A stretch of 64,000 nt of DNA from Arthrobacter sp. Hiyo8 (GTDB taxonomy: Bacteria > Actinomycetota > Actinomycetes > Actinomycetales > Micrococcaceae), in contig AP014719.1 in the NCBI GenBank assembly GCA_001549895.1, positions 3,348,001-3,412,000 of the forward strand. Direction: 5' to 3'. Position 1 is the stretch's first letter. Each line of letters starts with the position of its first letter. The notes beneath the pieces were generated by a model. The model was given only the letters and a program-made list of their open reading frames with translations. It did no database searches and was not told where the DNA came from. This document shows, one piece after another, positions 1 to 9,085 of this stretch. The position numbers and the translations under genes are program-made.

Positions 1-1
1 G

Positions 2-532
2 GCCGTTTTCATCGCCGATCTGCTGACCGCCCGCGATCGTTCGATGGCGCTGTTGATGCTGCTGGGCGGACTGCGCGCGTCAGAGGTACGGCTGCTGCCG
101 CTGGCCAACGTCGATTTTGGTCTGCGGCGGGTCAGGGTTAAGGGCAAGGGCGGAAAGGAACGTGTCGTGCCGGTCGACCCGTCATTCTTCACGGAACTGG
201 CGTCCTACCTGCGCACCGAGCGTCCGGCCGGCTGCACTGCCCGGGAATGCTTCGTGGTGTTGCGAGGACCGACCACAGGCCATGCCCTGACCGAAGCCGG
301 TCTACGGCGGATCTTCCGCACCCACCGGCTGCGGGCAGGCACCCCGCTGGTGCGTCCACACCGGCTGCGCCATACCTATGGAACGGAACTCGCCGCTGCC
401 GGAATCGACCTGCTGGTGCTGCGCGACCTCATGGGCCACGCCAGCCCGGAGACGACCGCCGGCTATGTCCATCTGTCGGCAACAACGCTGGCCGAGGAGT
501 ACGCGGCTGCCAGATCACGATTGGAGTCATGA
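2..532 (+). CDS. tnpA: Tn554-like tyrosine recombinase TnpA, outer module (5' end outside window)
   Basis: This is the C-terminal catalytic half of a tyrosine site-specific recombinase; the reading frame is open from the first bases, so the gene starts before the window. The catalytic set is visible: Arg in LGGLRASEV, Lys in the KGKGGKERVVP beta-hairpin, the HRLRH box, GH in LMGH, and the nucleophile Tyr in GYVHLS. It overlaps the next recombinase by ATGA, as tnpA and tnpB do in Tn554. By family role it cuts and rejoins element ends together with TnpB. The orthologous C-terminus of the inner module shares the ARYIHL / GYVHL ending. The call as recombinase is secure; the Tn554-like assignment rests on the paired second recombinase. 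Confidence 0.85.
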   Translation, partial: AVFIADLLTARDRSMALLMLLGGLRASEVRLLPLANVDFGLRRVRVKGKGGKERVVPVDPSFFTELASYLRTERPAGCTARECFVVLRGPTTGHALTEAGLRRIFRTHRLRAGTPLVRPHRLRHTYGTELAAAGIDLLVLRDLMGHASPETTAGYVHLSATTLAEEYAAARSRLES

Positions 533-2079
533 TGCCTACTGTCACCAAACCCCTCCTCTCCCCGGCCCCGGTGATAGAGATCTGCGCGAGGACTACTTCG
601 GGTTCGTCGAGGAACTTTCCTACGGTCCGCAGGCAAAATACCTGCGCCGCCTGCGTGCGGCTGCCTTCCTGGACAACTGCCCGAATCCCGTGGAGTGGAT
701 GCGTCGTCCCGTCGCCGAACGCCTTCTGCAGATCAAACGCCTCGACGCCTGGGCCTTCCTCTCCTGGTGCTTTGCCACCGGCCGGCTCGTCCCCGACCTG
801 GAACTGCTCACACTCAAAGGCAAGGGCACTCATTTCTCGCTCTGGTCCCGGCTGCATCCAGACGACAACACCGCGGTTAGCCGGGCGGCCACGACGTTCG
901 ACTGGAGCGCGGAATGGGCACAACGCGTCATCGGCAACGCGTTTCCGCTGCTTTGCATGACCCGCGGCGTCGACCTGCAATCCATGACGGACGCCGATCT
1001 GGATGCAGTGGAGCGGGCTATCGCAACATCGACGCTCCTGGCGCCGCGCACGCGGCGAGTCCTTGGCAGTCAGCACCGCTGCCTGCGAAAGCTCTGCTAT
1101 CAGCTGGGAGTCACGGACATCCCGCCCGTTCACCCCAACCGCCGGGAGCGGACGCCGGCGCAACGGGCCGAGGGAGTGCCGCAGCCGCTGATCCGCCCCG
1201 TCATCGCCCGCTACCTCACGACCATCGCAGCGACACTTCGCCCAGCCACTGTTACCTCCCGGGCAGAACACCTGACCCTGCTGACAGTCTGGCTTTCCGG
1301 GAAACACCCCGAATGCCGCGAACTCACTGGCCTGACCCGCCGCCACCTCGAAGAATTCCTGGCCTGGGATGCAACCCGGCTCTCCCAAGGACGGAGGGGA
1401 CGCGGGCAACGGATCTCGGTCACTCACCATATGCACGTCGTGATCAACCTGCGCAGCTTCTTCGATGACCTCACCGCCTGGGGATGGGCCGACCGGCCGG
1501 CCGAGACTGTTGTCCACCGCGCGGACATCCCGCGGCCGCCAGCACCGCTGCCCAGGGCACTGCCCCCGCAAACAGACAGCGCCCTGATGAAAGCCGTCGC
1601 GAACCTCCCCGACACCGCCGCCCGCGCCGGGATCACCCTGCTGCGAGGCGGCGGCCTGCGGCTCGGGGAACTACTCGACCTCGAACTCGACTGCCTCTGG
1701 GACCTTCCCGGTCACGGCACCTGGCTCAAGGTCCCGCTGGGCAAGCTCAACACCGAGCGCGTGGTCCCTCTCGATGACGCGACCCTGGCCGCCCTGGACC
1801 AATGGATGAGCGAACGGGGTTCCCAGCGGGCACTGCCGCATCCGCGCACCGGCCGCCCCGCAGACTTCCTGTTCACCTTGCGCGGCACCCGAATCGGAGC
1901 AACCCGGATTCGCCGCGGCCTTGACGACGCGGTTCAAGCTGCCGGGCTCGTCCGCCCCGACGGAACACCCGAACATGTCACCCCGCATCAGCTCCGCCAC
2001 ACCTACGCGACCGAACTGGTCAACGCCGGCATGACCCTGCAGGCCCTCATGGCGCTGCTGGGCCACGTCACCCCAGAGA
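529..2079 (+). pseudogene. tnpB: Tn554-like tyrosine recombinase TnpB, outer module, 5' part (cut by IS3-family insertion)
   Basis: This is the second recombinase of the outer module, about 630 residues when whole. The start is the ATG overlapping the tnpA stop (ATGA). A one-base C loss in the C run near 566 breaks the frame after about 13 codons; restoring it joins MMPTVTKPLL to the long open frame. The catalytic Arg region (LLRGGGLRLGELLDLELD) and the HQLRHTYATEL box are present. The frame then stops at LMALLGHVTPE because an IS3-family element entered here; the tyrosine-bearing end lies about 6.1 kb downstream at 8169. The gene cannot make an active enzyme as it stands. It is homologous to the inner TnpB but not identical. 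Confidence 0.85.
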
Positions 2080-2104
2080 GGGACTGCCCCGGTTTTGTTG
2101 ACTC
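2080..2104 (+). repeat. Left terminal inverted repeat of the IS3-family element
   Basis: It pairs with 8144-8168 with two mismatches (positions 11 and 13 from the tip). The preceding AGA is the target duplication. Confidence 0.9.
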
Positions 2105-2135
2105 CTTGACCTAGCGAGCTGGTGCTCGTGGAAGG

Positions 2136-2425
2136 ATGTTGACCATGCCGACGGCTTATGGGGCGGAGTTCCGCCAGGATGTTATTGATGTGGCCCGCAA
2201 GGGCGAGGCGCCGCTGGCGCAGATTGCGAAGGATTTTGGGCTGTCGGTCACGACGCTCAAGCGCTGGATTGCCATCGCGGAACGTAAGGAGTCCGGGCCG
2301 GCCCAGTGGCGGCGGAGTCGGCCGAGGTGCGGGAGTTGAAGAAGCGCAACCGCTTGTTGGAGCAGGAGAATGAGATTCTGCGCCGGGCTGCTGCTTATCT
2401 GGCGAGGGACATCAACCCAAAATGA
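2136..2425 (+). pseudogene. IS3-family OrfA (frame broken near 2305)
   Basis: OrfA supplies the DNA-binding helix-turn-helix of IS3 transposase. The first part reads as a typical N-terminus with the HTH around LAQIAKDFGLSVTTLKRWI. Near 2300-2312 the frame shifts; the other frame then gives the expected leucine-zipper tail (ELKKRNRLLEQENEILRRAA) ending DINPK at 2425. The stop overlaps the orfB start as ATGA, the usual IS3 arrangement that permits translational coupling or frameshifting. The break inside OrfA is in addition to the usual A/B frame change, so it is probably a base loss in the read or a mutation. Confidence 0.8.
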
Positions 2426-3003
2426 TCTACCCGCTGGTCACGGATCTTGCCGCCGAGAGTGTTCCCGTGGCGGTGACCTGCAGGGTGTTGGGATTCAGCA
2501 AGCAAGGCTATTACCGGTGGAAGGCCAGCCCGGTGACGGAACGGGATTGGATCGATGCGCATTTGGTCAACGCTGCCGTGGACATCCATGCCGAGGACCC
2601 GGCGTTCGGGTACCGGTTCATCGCTGACGAGCTCCCGGAGAAAGGCATCACAGCGGGTGAGAACAAGGTCCAGCGCTTGTGCAGGGACCACGGCATCTGG
2701 TCGGTGTTTTCGAAGAAGCGGGGCCTGAACCGGAAGCCCGGGCCGCCTGTTCACGACGACCTGGTGGAACGCGACTTCACCGCCGCGGCACCGAACGAGC
2801 TGTGGCTGACCGACATCACCGAGCACCCTACCGCTGAGGGAAAGCTGTACCTCTGCGCGGTGAAGGACGTCTACTCCGGCAGGATCGTCGGGTACTCGAT
2901 GGATGCACGGATGAAGTCCTTGTTGGCCGTGGCGGCGCTGGAGAACGCGGTGCGGGCCCGCCGGCCGGAAGGCACCGTGGTCCACTCAGACCGCGGCTCC
3001 CAG
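2422..3003 (+). pseudogene. IS3-family OrfB (DDE transposase), 5' fragment
   Basis: This is residues 1-194 of an OrfB of about 289 residues. The first catalytic Asp is in LWLTDITEH and the second in VHSDRGSQ. The frame is interrupted right after GSQ by an IS30-family element with a CAG duplication. Because of how the joint falls, the open frame reads on into the IS30 transposase and ends at 4446, giving a 674-codon hybrid frame. The middle piece (4457-4528) and end piece (7925-8137) complete the protein: GSQ-FRSRRFVESL...GRVGA-CADNAAMESFF. Confidence 0.88.
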
Positions 3004-3030
3004 GACGGATTCAACCGGTCGTCGCAACAC
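3004..3030 (+). repeat. Left terminal inverted repeat of IS30-family element 1
   Basis: Perfect 27-bp match to the reverse complement of 4427-4453. Confidence 0.92.
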
Positions 3031-3069
3031 CTCGATTCTGGAGGTAGCGATGGCAGGCCAGCAGGCTGG

Positions 3070-4446
3070 ATGAAGGCGTTGACGGGCAGATCTGCGATGA
3101 AATCACCCGGGAAGCCGTCATTACGGCGGGACACCGAGCGGGCGTTCTGGCGTGCGATCGCGACGGGGTGCACGAGCGAGGTGGCGGCGACATCAGTCGG
3201 CGTGTCGCAAGCGGCTGGCACGCGCTGGTTCCGGGATCGTGGCGGCATGCCGACGTTCATGCTCACATCACCCAAAGGCCGGTACCTTTCGTTCGAAGAA
3301 CGGGAAGAGATCGCGCTGTTGAAAGCGCAGGGCAGCGGTGTGAGGCAAATTGCCCAGGAACTGAAACGGAGCCCGTCAACGATTTCCCGGGAGCTTTGCC
3401 GGAACGCAGCTACTCGCGCGGGGAAGCTCGACTACCGTGCCTCGGTCGCGCAATGGAAGGCAGAACGGTTCGCCCAACGCCCGAAGACCGCCAAGCTTGT
3501 CACGAATGAACGGCTGCATCAGTACGTCCAGGACAAGCTCGCCGGTGTCGTCCGGGCACCTGACGGTCGTATCGTCACCGGCCCTGGGGCGCCGGAGTGG
3601 ACGGGCAGGAACAAGCCGCACCGGGGCGACCGTGAGTGGGTGACAGCGTGGAGTCCGGAGCAGATCTCCAACCGGCTCAAAGTCGATTTCCCGGATGATG
3701 AGTCCATGCGTATCTCTCACGAGGCGATCTACCAGGCTCTCTACATCCAAGGCCGTGGAGCGCTCAAACGCGAGCTTGTTCTGCATCTTCGTACGGGGCG
3801 CGCACTGCGCGTACCGAGAGCCAGGTCGAAACGGCAGTCCTGGGCTCATGTCACCGAGGAAACCCTCATCAGTAACCGCCCTCCCGAAGTCGCCGATCGC
3901 GCCGTTCCCGGCCATTGGGAAGGGGACTTAGTGATCGGCCTGCAACGATCGGCGATCGGTACCCTGGTCGAGCGGACGACACGGTTCACCATGCTGATCC
4001 ACCTACCTCGCGAAGAAGGCTACGGAATCATCCCACGGACGAAAAACGGACCCGCGCTGGCCGGCTACGGCGCCGTGACGATGGCAGACGCCCTCGCCAA
4101 AACGATCACGACACTACCCCAACAACTGCGTCAATCGGTGACCTGGGATCGCGGCAAGGAACTCTCCGACCACGCCAGATTCACCGTCGACACCGGGGTA
4201 AGGGTCTACTTCGCCGACCCGAAGAGCCCCTGGCAGCGAGGCACGAACGAGAACACGAACGGGCTGCTGCGCCAATACTTCCCGAAAGGCACCGACCTGT
4301 CCCGATGGAGTAGCGATGACCTCGCAGCGATCGCGCACACCCTCAACACCAGGCCACGTAAAGCACTCGGCTGGAAGACGCCCGCCGAAGCGCTCGAGGA
4401 ACAGCTACGATCAGTTCAACAACCCGGTGTTGCGACGACCGGTTGA
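3070..4446 (+). CDS. IS30-family transposase (intact)
   Basis: About 458 residues, the long actinobacterial IS30 type. The N-terminal helix-turn-helix region is around FEEREEIALLKAQGSG and QELKRSPSTISREL. The DDE catalytic core is Asp in GHWEGDLVIG, Asp in TWDRGKELSDH, and Glu in the RGTNENTNGLLRQYFP box typical of IS30. The in-frame ATG at 3070 is the first inside the element; the ATG at 3050 is in another frame. The stop lies inside the right inverted repeat. An upstream frame from IS3 OrfB is open into this gene, so a fusion product is possible if translation starts at 2422. Confidence 0.9.
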   Translation: MKALTGRSAMKSPGKPSLRRDTERAFWRAIATGCTSEVAATSVGVSQAAGTRWFRDRGGMPTFMLTSPKGRYLSFEEREEIALLKAQGSGVRQIAQELKRSPSTISRELCRNAATRAGKLDYRASVAQWKAERFAQRPKTAKLVTNERLHQYVQDKLAGVVRAPDGRIVTGPGAPEWTGRNKPHRGDREWVTAWSPEQISNRLKVDFPDDESMRISHEAIYQALYIQGRGALKRELVLHLRTGRALRVPRARSKRQSWAHVTEETLISNRPPEVADRAVPGHWEGDLVIGLQRSAIGTLVERTTRFTMLIHLPREEGYGIIPRTKNGPALAGYGAVTMADALAKTITTLPQQLRQSVTWDRGKELSDHARFTVDTGVRVYFADPKSPWQRGTNENTNGLLRQYFPKGTDLSRWSSDDLAAIAHTLNTRPRKALGWKTPAEALEEQLRSVQQPGVATTG

Positions 4447-4453
4447 ATCCGTC
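4427..4453 (-). repeat. Right terminal inverted repeat of IS30-family element 1
   Basis: Perfect inverse of 3004-3030. The inner part of the same sequence recurs alone at 21740-21755. Confidence 0.92.
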
Positions 4454-4456
4454 CAG

Positions 4457-4528
4457 TTCCGGTCCCGCCGCTTCGTTGAATCGCTCCGCCACCACGGGCT
4501 CACCGGATCGATGGGCAGGGTCGGCGCG
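4457..4528 (+). pseudogene. IS3-family OrfB, middle fragment
   Basis: These 24 codons read FRSRRFVESLRHHGLTGSMG and end RVGA, the conserved stretch between the second Asp and the catalytic Glu of OrfB. The left side is cut by the IS30-family element and the right side by the inner Tn554-like module. Confidence 0.87.
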
Positions 4529-4534
4529 TCCCTC

Positions 4535-4548
4535 TTAACCGGCTAATG
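4535..4548 (+). repeat. Left end inverted repeat of inner Tn554-like module
   Basis: TTAACCGGCTAATG here pairs with CATTAGCCGGATAA at 7911-7924, one mismatch. A second TTAACCGG lies inside the right end near 7882. Confidence 0.65.
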
Positions 4549-4630
4549 CGGTCATTGCTGCAGGTCAGCGACACGCCACGTCCGGGGACATTTCTTGTGA
4601 TCTGGGTCACTGCTGGTACACCTGTTCTTC

Positions 4631-5714
4631 ATGAACAGCGATTGCGGTCTTTCGCTTGAGGAGCGTGAGGGTGGCTGGGCGCTGGCAGGGCAGATGGCGC
4701 CGCAGTTCAAGCTCGTGGATGAGTATCTTGCGTATCTGACGGACAGGAACTACTCGCCGAAGACGGTGCGTGCCTACGGCTACGACCTGCTGGCGTTCTG
4801 CCGGTGGCTTCTGATCGCTGGGCATCCGCTGGCGGATGTGAGCACCGAGGTGCTGCTTCGCTTCCTTCGAGCCTGCCGCGAAGCTCAGGTCCCGGGCAGG
4901 GCGGCACCGAATGTGATCAGACTGTCGGGGCGCCGGTTGGATCAGTACGCCGCGACGACGATCAACCGTCGGCTGGCCGCGATCTCAGGCTTGTTCGCCT
5001 TCGCCGCGATGCGGGACCCAGGGATGAAGAATCCTGTCCCCAAGGGCCGGGAAGCCCGTTGGGCCGCATCCGGTGAGCGGAGCGGGATGCTGGTGCATAC
5101 GGCCCGTCGGCCAAAGAACCGCTCCTCGCTTCGGCTGCGCGAACCACGCCGGCTGCCCAAGGCGCTGTCCCAGCCCGACGCGGCAGAGCTGCTGGCCAGC
5201 TTTCACACCTGGCGGGACCGGGCGATCGCGGGCTTGATGCTCTATTGCGGGTTGCGTTCGGCCGAGGTGCTGGCCCTGGACGTCGCGGACGTCGATGTTG
5301 GCGGCCGGTGGCTACAGGTGCTCGGCAAGGGACAGCGGGAGAGGCGGGTGCCGCTTGACGCGGACGTTGCTTCCGTCATCCAGGTGTATCTGCTGGCCGA
5401 GCGGCCCGAATCCGTCAGTGCACGCCTGTTTCTCGTGGCCAAGGGCCGAACCGGGGACAGCCGTTGACCGCGGCCGGGCTGCGCACGGTCTTCCGTTATC
5501 ACCGCGGCGTGACCGGAATCGTTGGCGGTCACCCGCACGCCTTGCGGCACACGTTCGGGACCGCGCTGGCCGAGGCGGGCGTCGATCTGGCGGTGATGCA
5601 GGCCTTGCTCGGCCATGCCACGTCGATACCACTGCCCGCTATATCCATCTGGCTCCGGCCTACGTGAAAGCAGAGTTCGATGCCGCTCGCGATCGCATCC
5701 GTTCCCAGCAGTGA
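4631..5714 (+). CDS. tnpA: Tn554-like tyrosine recombinase TnpA, inner module (frame broken twice)
   Basis: It reads as about 361 residues once two one-base C losses are repaired (near 5453 in VAKGPNRGQPL and near 5623 in LLGHAHVDTT). This matches the Tn554 TnpA length. The N-terminal SAM-like domain is around residues 20-110 (FKLVDEYLAYLTDRNYSPKT). The catalytic domain has Arg in YCGLRSAEVL, Lys in LGKGQRERRVP, the HALRHTFGT box, GH in LLGH, and the nucleophile Tyr in ARYIHLAP. The product ends DRIRSQQ. It overlaps the tnpB start by about 35 bases, suggesting coupled translation. With TnpB it should carry out excision and integration of the module. Confidence 0.85.
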
Positions 5715-7581
5715 CCCGCACGCCGGGTATCTGGAGTACCTGAGGCGGACCGGTCGGGGAAACACTGCGTATTTATCAGCGGCCAGGACGTTCTTCAAGC
5801 GGTGGCCGGACCCCCGGCAATGGGCGGCCGAGCCGCTGCAGGTTCGCTTGTCCGCCGGGTCAGCTACCCGGCCGATCATCACCTTCCTGATGCTGCACCA
5901 GGGCCTGCGGCCCGGCTATGACTACCTGCTTGAACGCAAGCTCTCCAGCATCTGGCGCGAGGTCCAAGACTCGCCGCTCGTAGCTGACCTTGACCGGTTC
6001 ATGACCGCGGCCGCCGACCTGGGATTCACCGAACGGGTCCGCTTCGCCACCGGCTCCCAGGTGCCGGTAAGGCTCCTCATTCAAACCGGACGGCGCCTGG
6101 AACAGCTCGCCCTGGCCGATCTGGCCGAGTTCACCGCGGCCTGCCGGGACCGGCAGGATCGAACTGGCAAGGGACACAGCCATTACCTGGCGGCGGTAAA
6201 CAACGCCCAACGGGTGCTGTTCCACCTCGGGGTCCTTGACGAACTGCCCCGCGCCGGCGGGCCGGTCCCGTTCGCCGAGCGGCTGGCCCAGGTGCGTCCG
6301 CCGATCCGGGCAGCGATGATCGCCTACCTGGACCGCAAGCGCGCGACCTGCCGGCCGAAGACTGTGTCAACGATCGCGACCCGGCTCAAGCACTTCGGTG
6401 AGTTCCTGGCCGGCATCGACCCTGATCTGGAATCCGTCGCCGCCCTCGATCGACGCCAGCACATCGAGCCCTACCTGAGCAGTATGGTCGATGCCGTCAG
6501 CACCAAAAACGGTGAAACCATCACCGTCGCTGACCGGTCGCGGCGGGTGCTCGCGCTGATGGGGTTCCTGACCGACATCACAGAGTGGGAGTGGCCCGAA
6601 GCGCCGCCGCGCAGGCTGCTGTTCCGTGACGACATTCCCAAGTTGCCGCAAACATTGCCCCGCTACCTGCCCGTCGACATCGACCGGCGCCTCACCCATG
6701 TCCTCACCGAGTCCCGGGCAATGAACTGGCCGCGGCCGCCCTGCGGCTGCAACGTGCCTGCGGGCTGCGTATCGGGGAACTGCTCGACCTCGAACTGGAC
6801 TGCGTCCACGAGGTCCCGGCCACGGGAGCTGGTTGAAGGTCCCCCTCGGCAAGCTGGACACCGAGCGGATGGTCCCCCTCGATGAGGAGATCCTGGATCT
6901 GATCGACCACATAACCCACACCAGATCGCACGGGCGGCCGCTGCCGCACCCGCGTTACCGTCGTCCGGCCCAGTTCCTGTTCACCCACCACGGACGACGG
7001 CTCGGGCAACAAGCGGTCCGCGCCGAACTCGACCGCGCCGCCGGTCTCGCCGGGCTCGACCACATCACCCCGCACCAGCTACGGCATACCTACGCCACCG
7101 CCCTGGTCAACGCCGGCGTCTCGCTGCAGGCCCTGATGGCGTTGCTCGGGCACATGTCCGCCGAGATGAGCCTGCGCTACGGGCGGCTGTTCGACGCCAC
7201 CGTGCGCACCGAGTACGAGCGGGCCCTTGACCTGGCCAAGCAACAGGCACTCACACCTCTCAGCGGCAGGACCAGCCTGCCGCTCAGAGACATCACCGGC
7301 GGGAAAGACTGGAAGGACACCCCGCTGCTGAAGTCCCGCATGGCAGGAGGGTTCTGCCTCCGGGCGCCCGCCCAGGGCGCCTGCGCGTACGCAAACATTT
7401 GTGAGCATTGCCCAGTTTCCACGCCGAGCCCAGCTCGCTGCCGATCCTTGCCGCGCAGCGGGTTGATGCCGACGCGCTAGCCCGCGACGCCGAGCAGCGA
7501 GGCTGGATCGCCGAAGCCGACCGCCACAAACAGCTCATCACACGACTCGACAGACTGATCAACGAGGCCACCGCAGGATGA
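5680..7581 (+). CDS. tnpB: Tn554-like tyrosine recombinase TnpB, inner module (frame broken three times)
   Basis: About 634 residues after three one-base losses are repaired: C near 6716, G near 6828 and C near 7413. Tn554 TnpB is of similar length. The N-terminal half has core-binding repeats; the catalytic half has Arg in QRACGLRIGELLDLELD, the HQLRHTYATAL box, LLGH and Tyr in SLRYGRLF. After the catalytic domain is a Cys cluster, CLRAPAQGACAYANICEHC, a probable metal-binding knuckle that is also present in the outer TnpB. The end (INEATAG) overlaps tnpC as ATGA. The ATG at 5680 is the first plausible start. Confidence 0.85.
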
Positions 7582-7877
7582 CGAACATGAGCACCCTCAA
7601 CCGCGTCGAGCGCGCCTGCGCCGAGCTCCTCCGGAACGGACAGGCAGTGACTTTCACCGCCGTTGCCGCCCATACCGGCCTGGGACGCACCACCCTCTAC
7701 CGGGACGCCATGCTCCGGGGCATCATCGAGGAGAACCGTCACCGCGCCGCTGCCCGCGGCACCCTCACCGGCCTCACCGACGAGATCGCCACCCTCCGCG
7801 CCGTAATCGACACCCTTGCCACGAGCGTGCGGCGCCACGAGGAACAACTCCGGAAACTGACCGCCCGAGACAGCTAA
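7578..7877 (+). CDS. tnpC: TnpC-like accessory protein of the Tn554-like module (DUF6262 type)
   Basis: A 99-residue intact protein. Residues 1-45 form a small helix-turn-helix (TFTAVAAHTGLGRTTLYRD) and residues 55-95 form a coiled coil (IATLRAVIDTLATSVRRHEE). In Tn554 the third protein aids orientation and efficiency of transposition and is not itself a recombinase. The start overlaps the tnpB stop (ATGA). The right end of the module follows within 50 bases. It is the only gene of this module with no break in frame. Confidence 0.8.
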   Translation: MTNMSTLNRVERACAELLRNGQAVTFTAVAAHTGLGRTTLYRDAMLRGIIEENRHRAAARGTLTGLTDEIATLRAVIDTLATSVRRHEEQLRKLTARDS

Positions 7878-7910
7878 ATCCTTAACCGGCCAATCCCGGG
7901 CATCCCGGGC

Positions 7911-7924
7911 CATTAGCCGGATAA
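7911..7924 (-). repeat. Right end inverted repeat of inner Tn554-like module
   Basis: Pairs with 4535-4548. The IS3 orfB frame resumes at the very next base (TGC GCG GAC AAC). Confidence 0.65.
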
Positions 7925-8137
7925 TGCGCGGACAACGCCGCAATGGAATCGTTCTTCTCGCTGCTGCAAAAGAACGTTCTGGACCGTCAGCGGTGGAACA
8001 CCAGGAAGGAACTGCGCCTCGCCATCACGACCTGGATCGAAAGGACCTACCACCGCCGGCGACGGCAAAGACGGCTGGGTAAACTCACGCCAATCGAATA
8101 TGAAACAATCAACCGGACCGCGCTCACAGCGGCCTAA
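7925..8137 (+). pseudogene. IS3-family OrfB, 3' fragment with catalytic Glu
   Basis: The last 70 residues of the IS3 transposase: CADNAAMESFFSLLQKNVLD, with the catalytic Glu in MESFF, ending INRTALTAA. An ATG at 7943 gives a short open frame, but this is only the tail of the split gene. The right inverted repeat follows within 7 bases. Confidence 0.88.
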
Positions 8138-8143
8138 GACCCC

Positions 8144-8168
8144 GAGTCAACAAAAGCCGGGCAGTCCC
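8144..8168 (-). repeat. Right terminal inverted repeat of the IS3-family element
   Basis: Inverse of 2080-2104 with two mismatches; followed by the AGA duplication. Confidence 0.9.
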
Positions 8169-8575
8169 AGATGACAACGCGCTACGCCCACCTGGCCGAC
8201 ACCACCGTCCGGGCCTCATACGATTCGGCGATGGCCAGGATCCGCGAAAGCCGGCAACTTCCCCTAGTGGTCAGCGACCGGCCGGTCGTGCCCGAACGCA
8301 TCGAATGGCTCCACAGCGAAATGCTCAAGACCCGCGTCGCCCACGGATACTGCTCGCGCCACCTCGCCGCCGAAGCATGCCCCTACGCCAACATCTGCGA
8401 GCAATGCGACAACTACACCACCAGCACCGAATTCCTGCCCCAGATCGAGGCCCAGTTGCACGACGAAACCGAACTCAGAGATGACGCGCTCGAGCGCGGT
8501 TGGGACAGCGAGGTGGCCAGGCACGCCCGCGTCATCACAAGCCTCCAGAAACACCTGGACCGGCTAAAGGCCTGA
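8169..8575 (+). pseudogene. tnpB: Tn554-like TnpB, outer module, 3' part
   Basis: This continues the gene broken at 2079: joined across one AGA it reads LLGHVTPEMTTRYAHLADTT, placing the nucleophile Tyr in TRYAHL. The tail keeps the Cys cluster CSRHLAAEACPYANICEQC seen in the inner copy and ends in a helical region (VARHARVITSLQKHLDRLKA). No tnpC-like gene follows in the next 500 bases, so the outer module either lacks it or has lost it. Confidence 0.85.
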
Positions 8576-9085
8576 CAGCAATAAACCCAAGCTTGACCCG
8601 GACGCGAAGGCCGGTTAAAAGGCCGCGGATTCACCAACCCGAACAACTACAAAACGCGTATCCTTTTGCGCCGTGCCGCAAGAACAGCGGCATGAACATC
8701 CAGCAGCAGTTCATTCACCACGAACCGTGGAGGGCCTCGATACCGGCGCTTGGAGATCGATCGATGTGGGACCAGACGTATTGGTCGAGACCAAGCGCAC
8801 CCATGTTCGTCGGCCGGCCCGTATCGGCGATGATCCGGGCAGCTTCTGCCCGGACCCTGTCGCAAGGCGTGCGGCAGGAATCAAAAGAGGCTTCGGGGAC
8901 CCTGGAAACCGCACGAAGCCCTCCGGACAGACCTGTGACTCTGCAGATCACCAGTCTGCCGTTCAGGCGGGAAGCGGCGAGATCTCGTTGGTGGTCTGCA
9001 CTAGGGGCCGATCGCGACTTAAACCGCCCTAGCCTGGTTCATCTGTGAAGGAACCTATTTTCTTTCATCGGCGCTACAGTAATGG
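8576..9085. other. Non-coding stretch after the outer recombinase module
   Basis: No reading frame here looks real on either strand. GGCCGGTTAA near 8609 is the inverse of the TTAACCGGCC found at the inner module's right end, so the outer module may end about here. I see no clear terminator or promoter. Confidence 0.4.

Larger units (their letters stand above)
3004..4453 (+). mobile_element. IS30-family insertion sequence inside IS3 orfB
   Basis: It is 1450 bp long and bounded by perfect 27-bp inverted repeats at 3004-3030 and 4427-4453. A 3-bp target duplication CAG sits at 3001-3003 and 4454-4456. Deleting the element and one CAG restores the OrfB peptide SDRGSQFRSRRF. It carries one transposase gene that looks intact, so it may be the most recently active element in the nest. 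Confidence 0.93.
4529..7924 (+). mobile_element. Tn554-like transposon module (tnpA-tnpB-tnpC) inside IS3 orfB
   Basis: About 3.4 kb carrying three overlapping genes in Tn554 order and size (about 361, 634 and 99 codons). Removing it rejoins OrfB as RVGA-CADNAAMES with no target duplication, as expected for tyrosine-recombinase transposition. Near the tips is a 14-bp inverted repeat with one mismatch, 4535-4548 against 7911-7924 (core CCGGCTAATG). The six bases TCCCTC at 4529-4534, outside the left repeat, could be coupling bases brought from a former site. There is no cargo gene. Confidence 0.85.
2080..8168 (+). mobile_element. IS3-family insertion sequence, itself interrupted by two further elements
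   Basis: The ends are 25-bp imperfect inverted repeats (23 of 25 matching) beginning GGGACTGCCC, at 2080-2104 and 8144-8168. A 3-bp target duplication AGA flanks them (2077-2079 and 8169-8171). Removing the element and one AGA restores the tnpB reading frame exactly (VTPE-MTTRYAHL). The element encodes overlapping orfA and orfB of the IS3 type. Its own length, without the two insertions inside it, is about 1.24 kb, normal for IS3. It carries an IS30-family element and a Tn554-like module. Confidence 0.92.

Noticed and set aside
429..1571. Long open frame on the minus strand opposite tnpB
   Set aside because: It is a mirror frame of the recombinase in GC-rich DNA, with no domain, no ribosome-binding site and chance-like composition.
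2290..2425. The OrfA break as the programmed IS3 frameshift
   Set aside because: Programmed frameshifting joins OrfA to OrfB near the end of OrfA. This break lies inside OrfA before its zipper and needs a base change, so it is damage or error.
8500..9048. Open frames after the outer tnpB as a tnpC gene
   Set aside because: None has the helix-turn-helix plus coiled-coil pattern of the real TnpC at 7578, and composition is chance-like.
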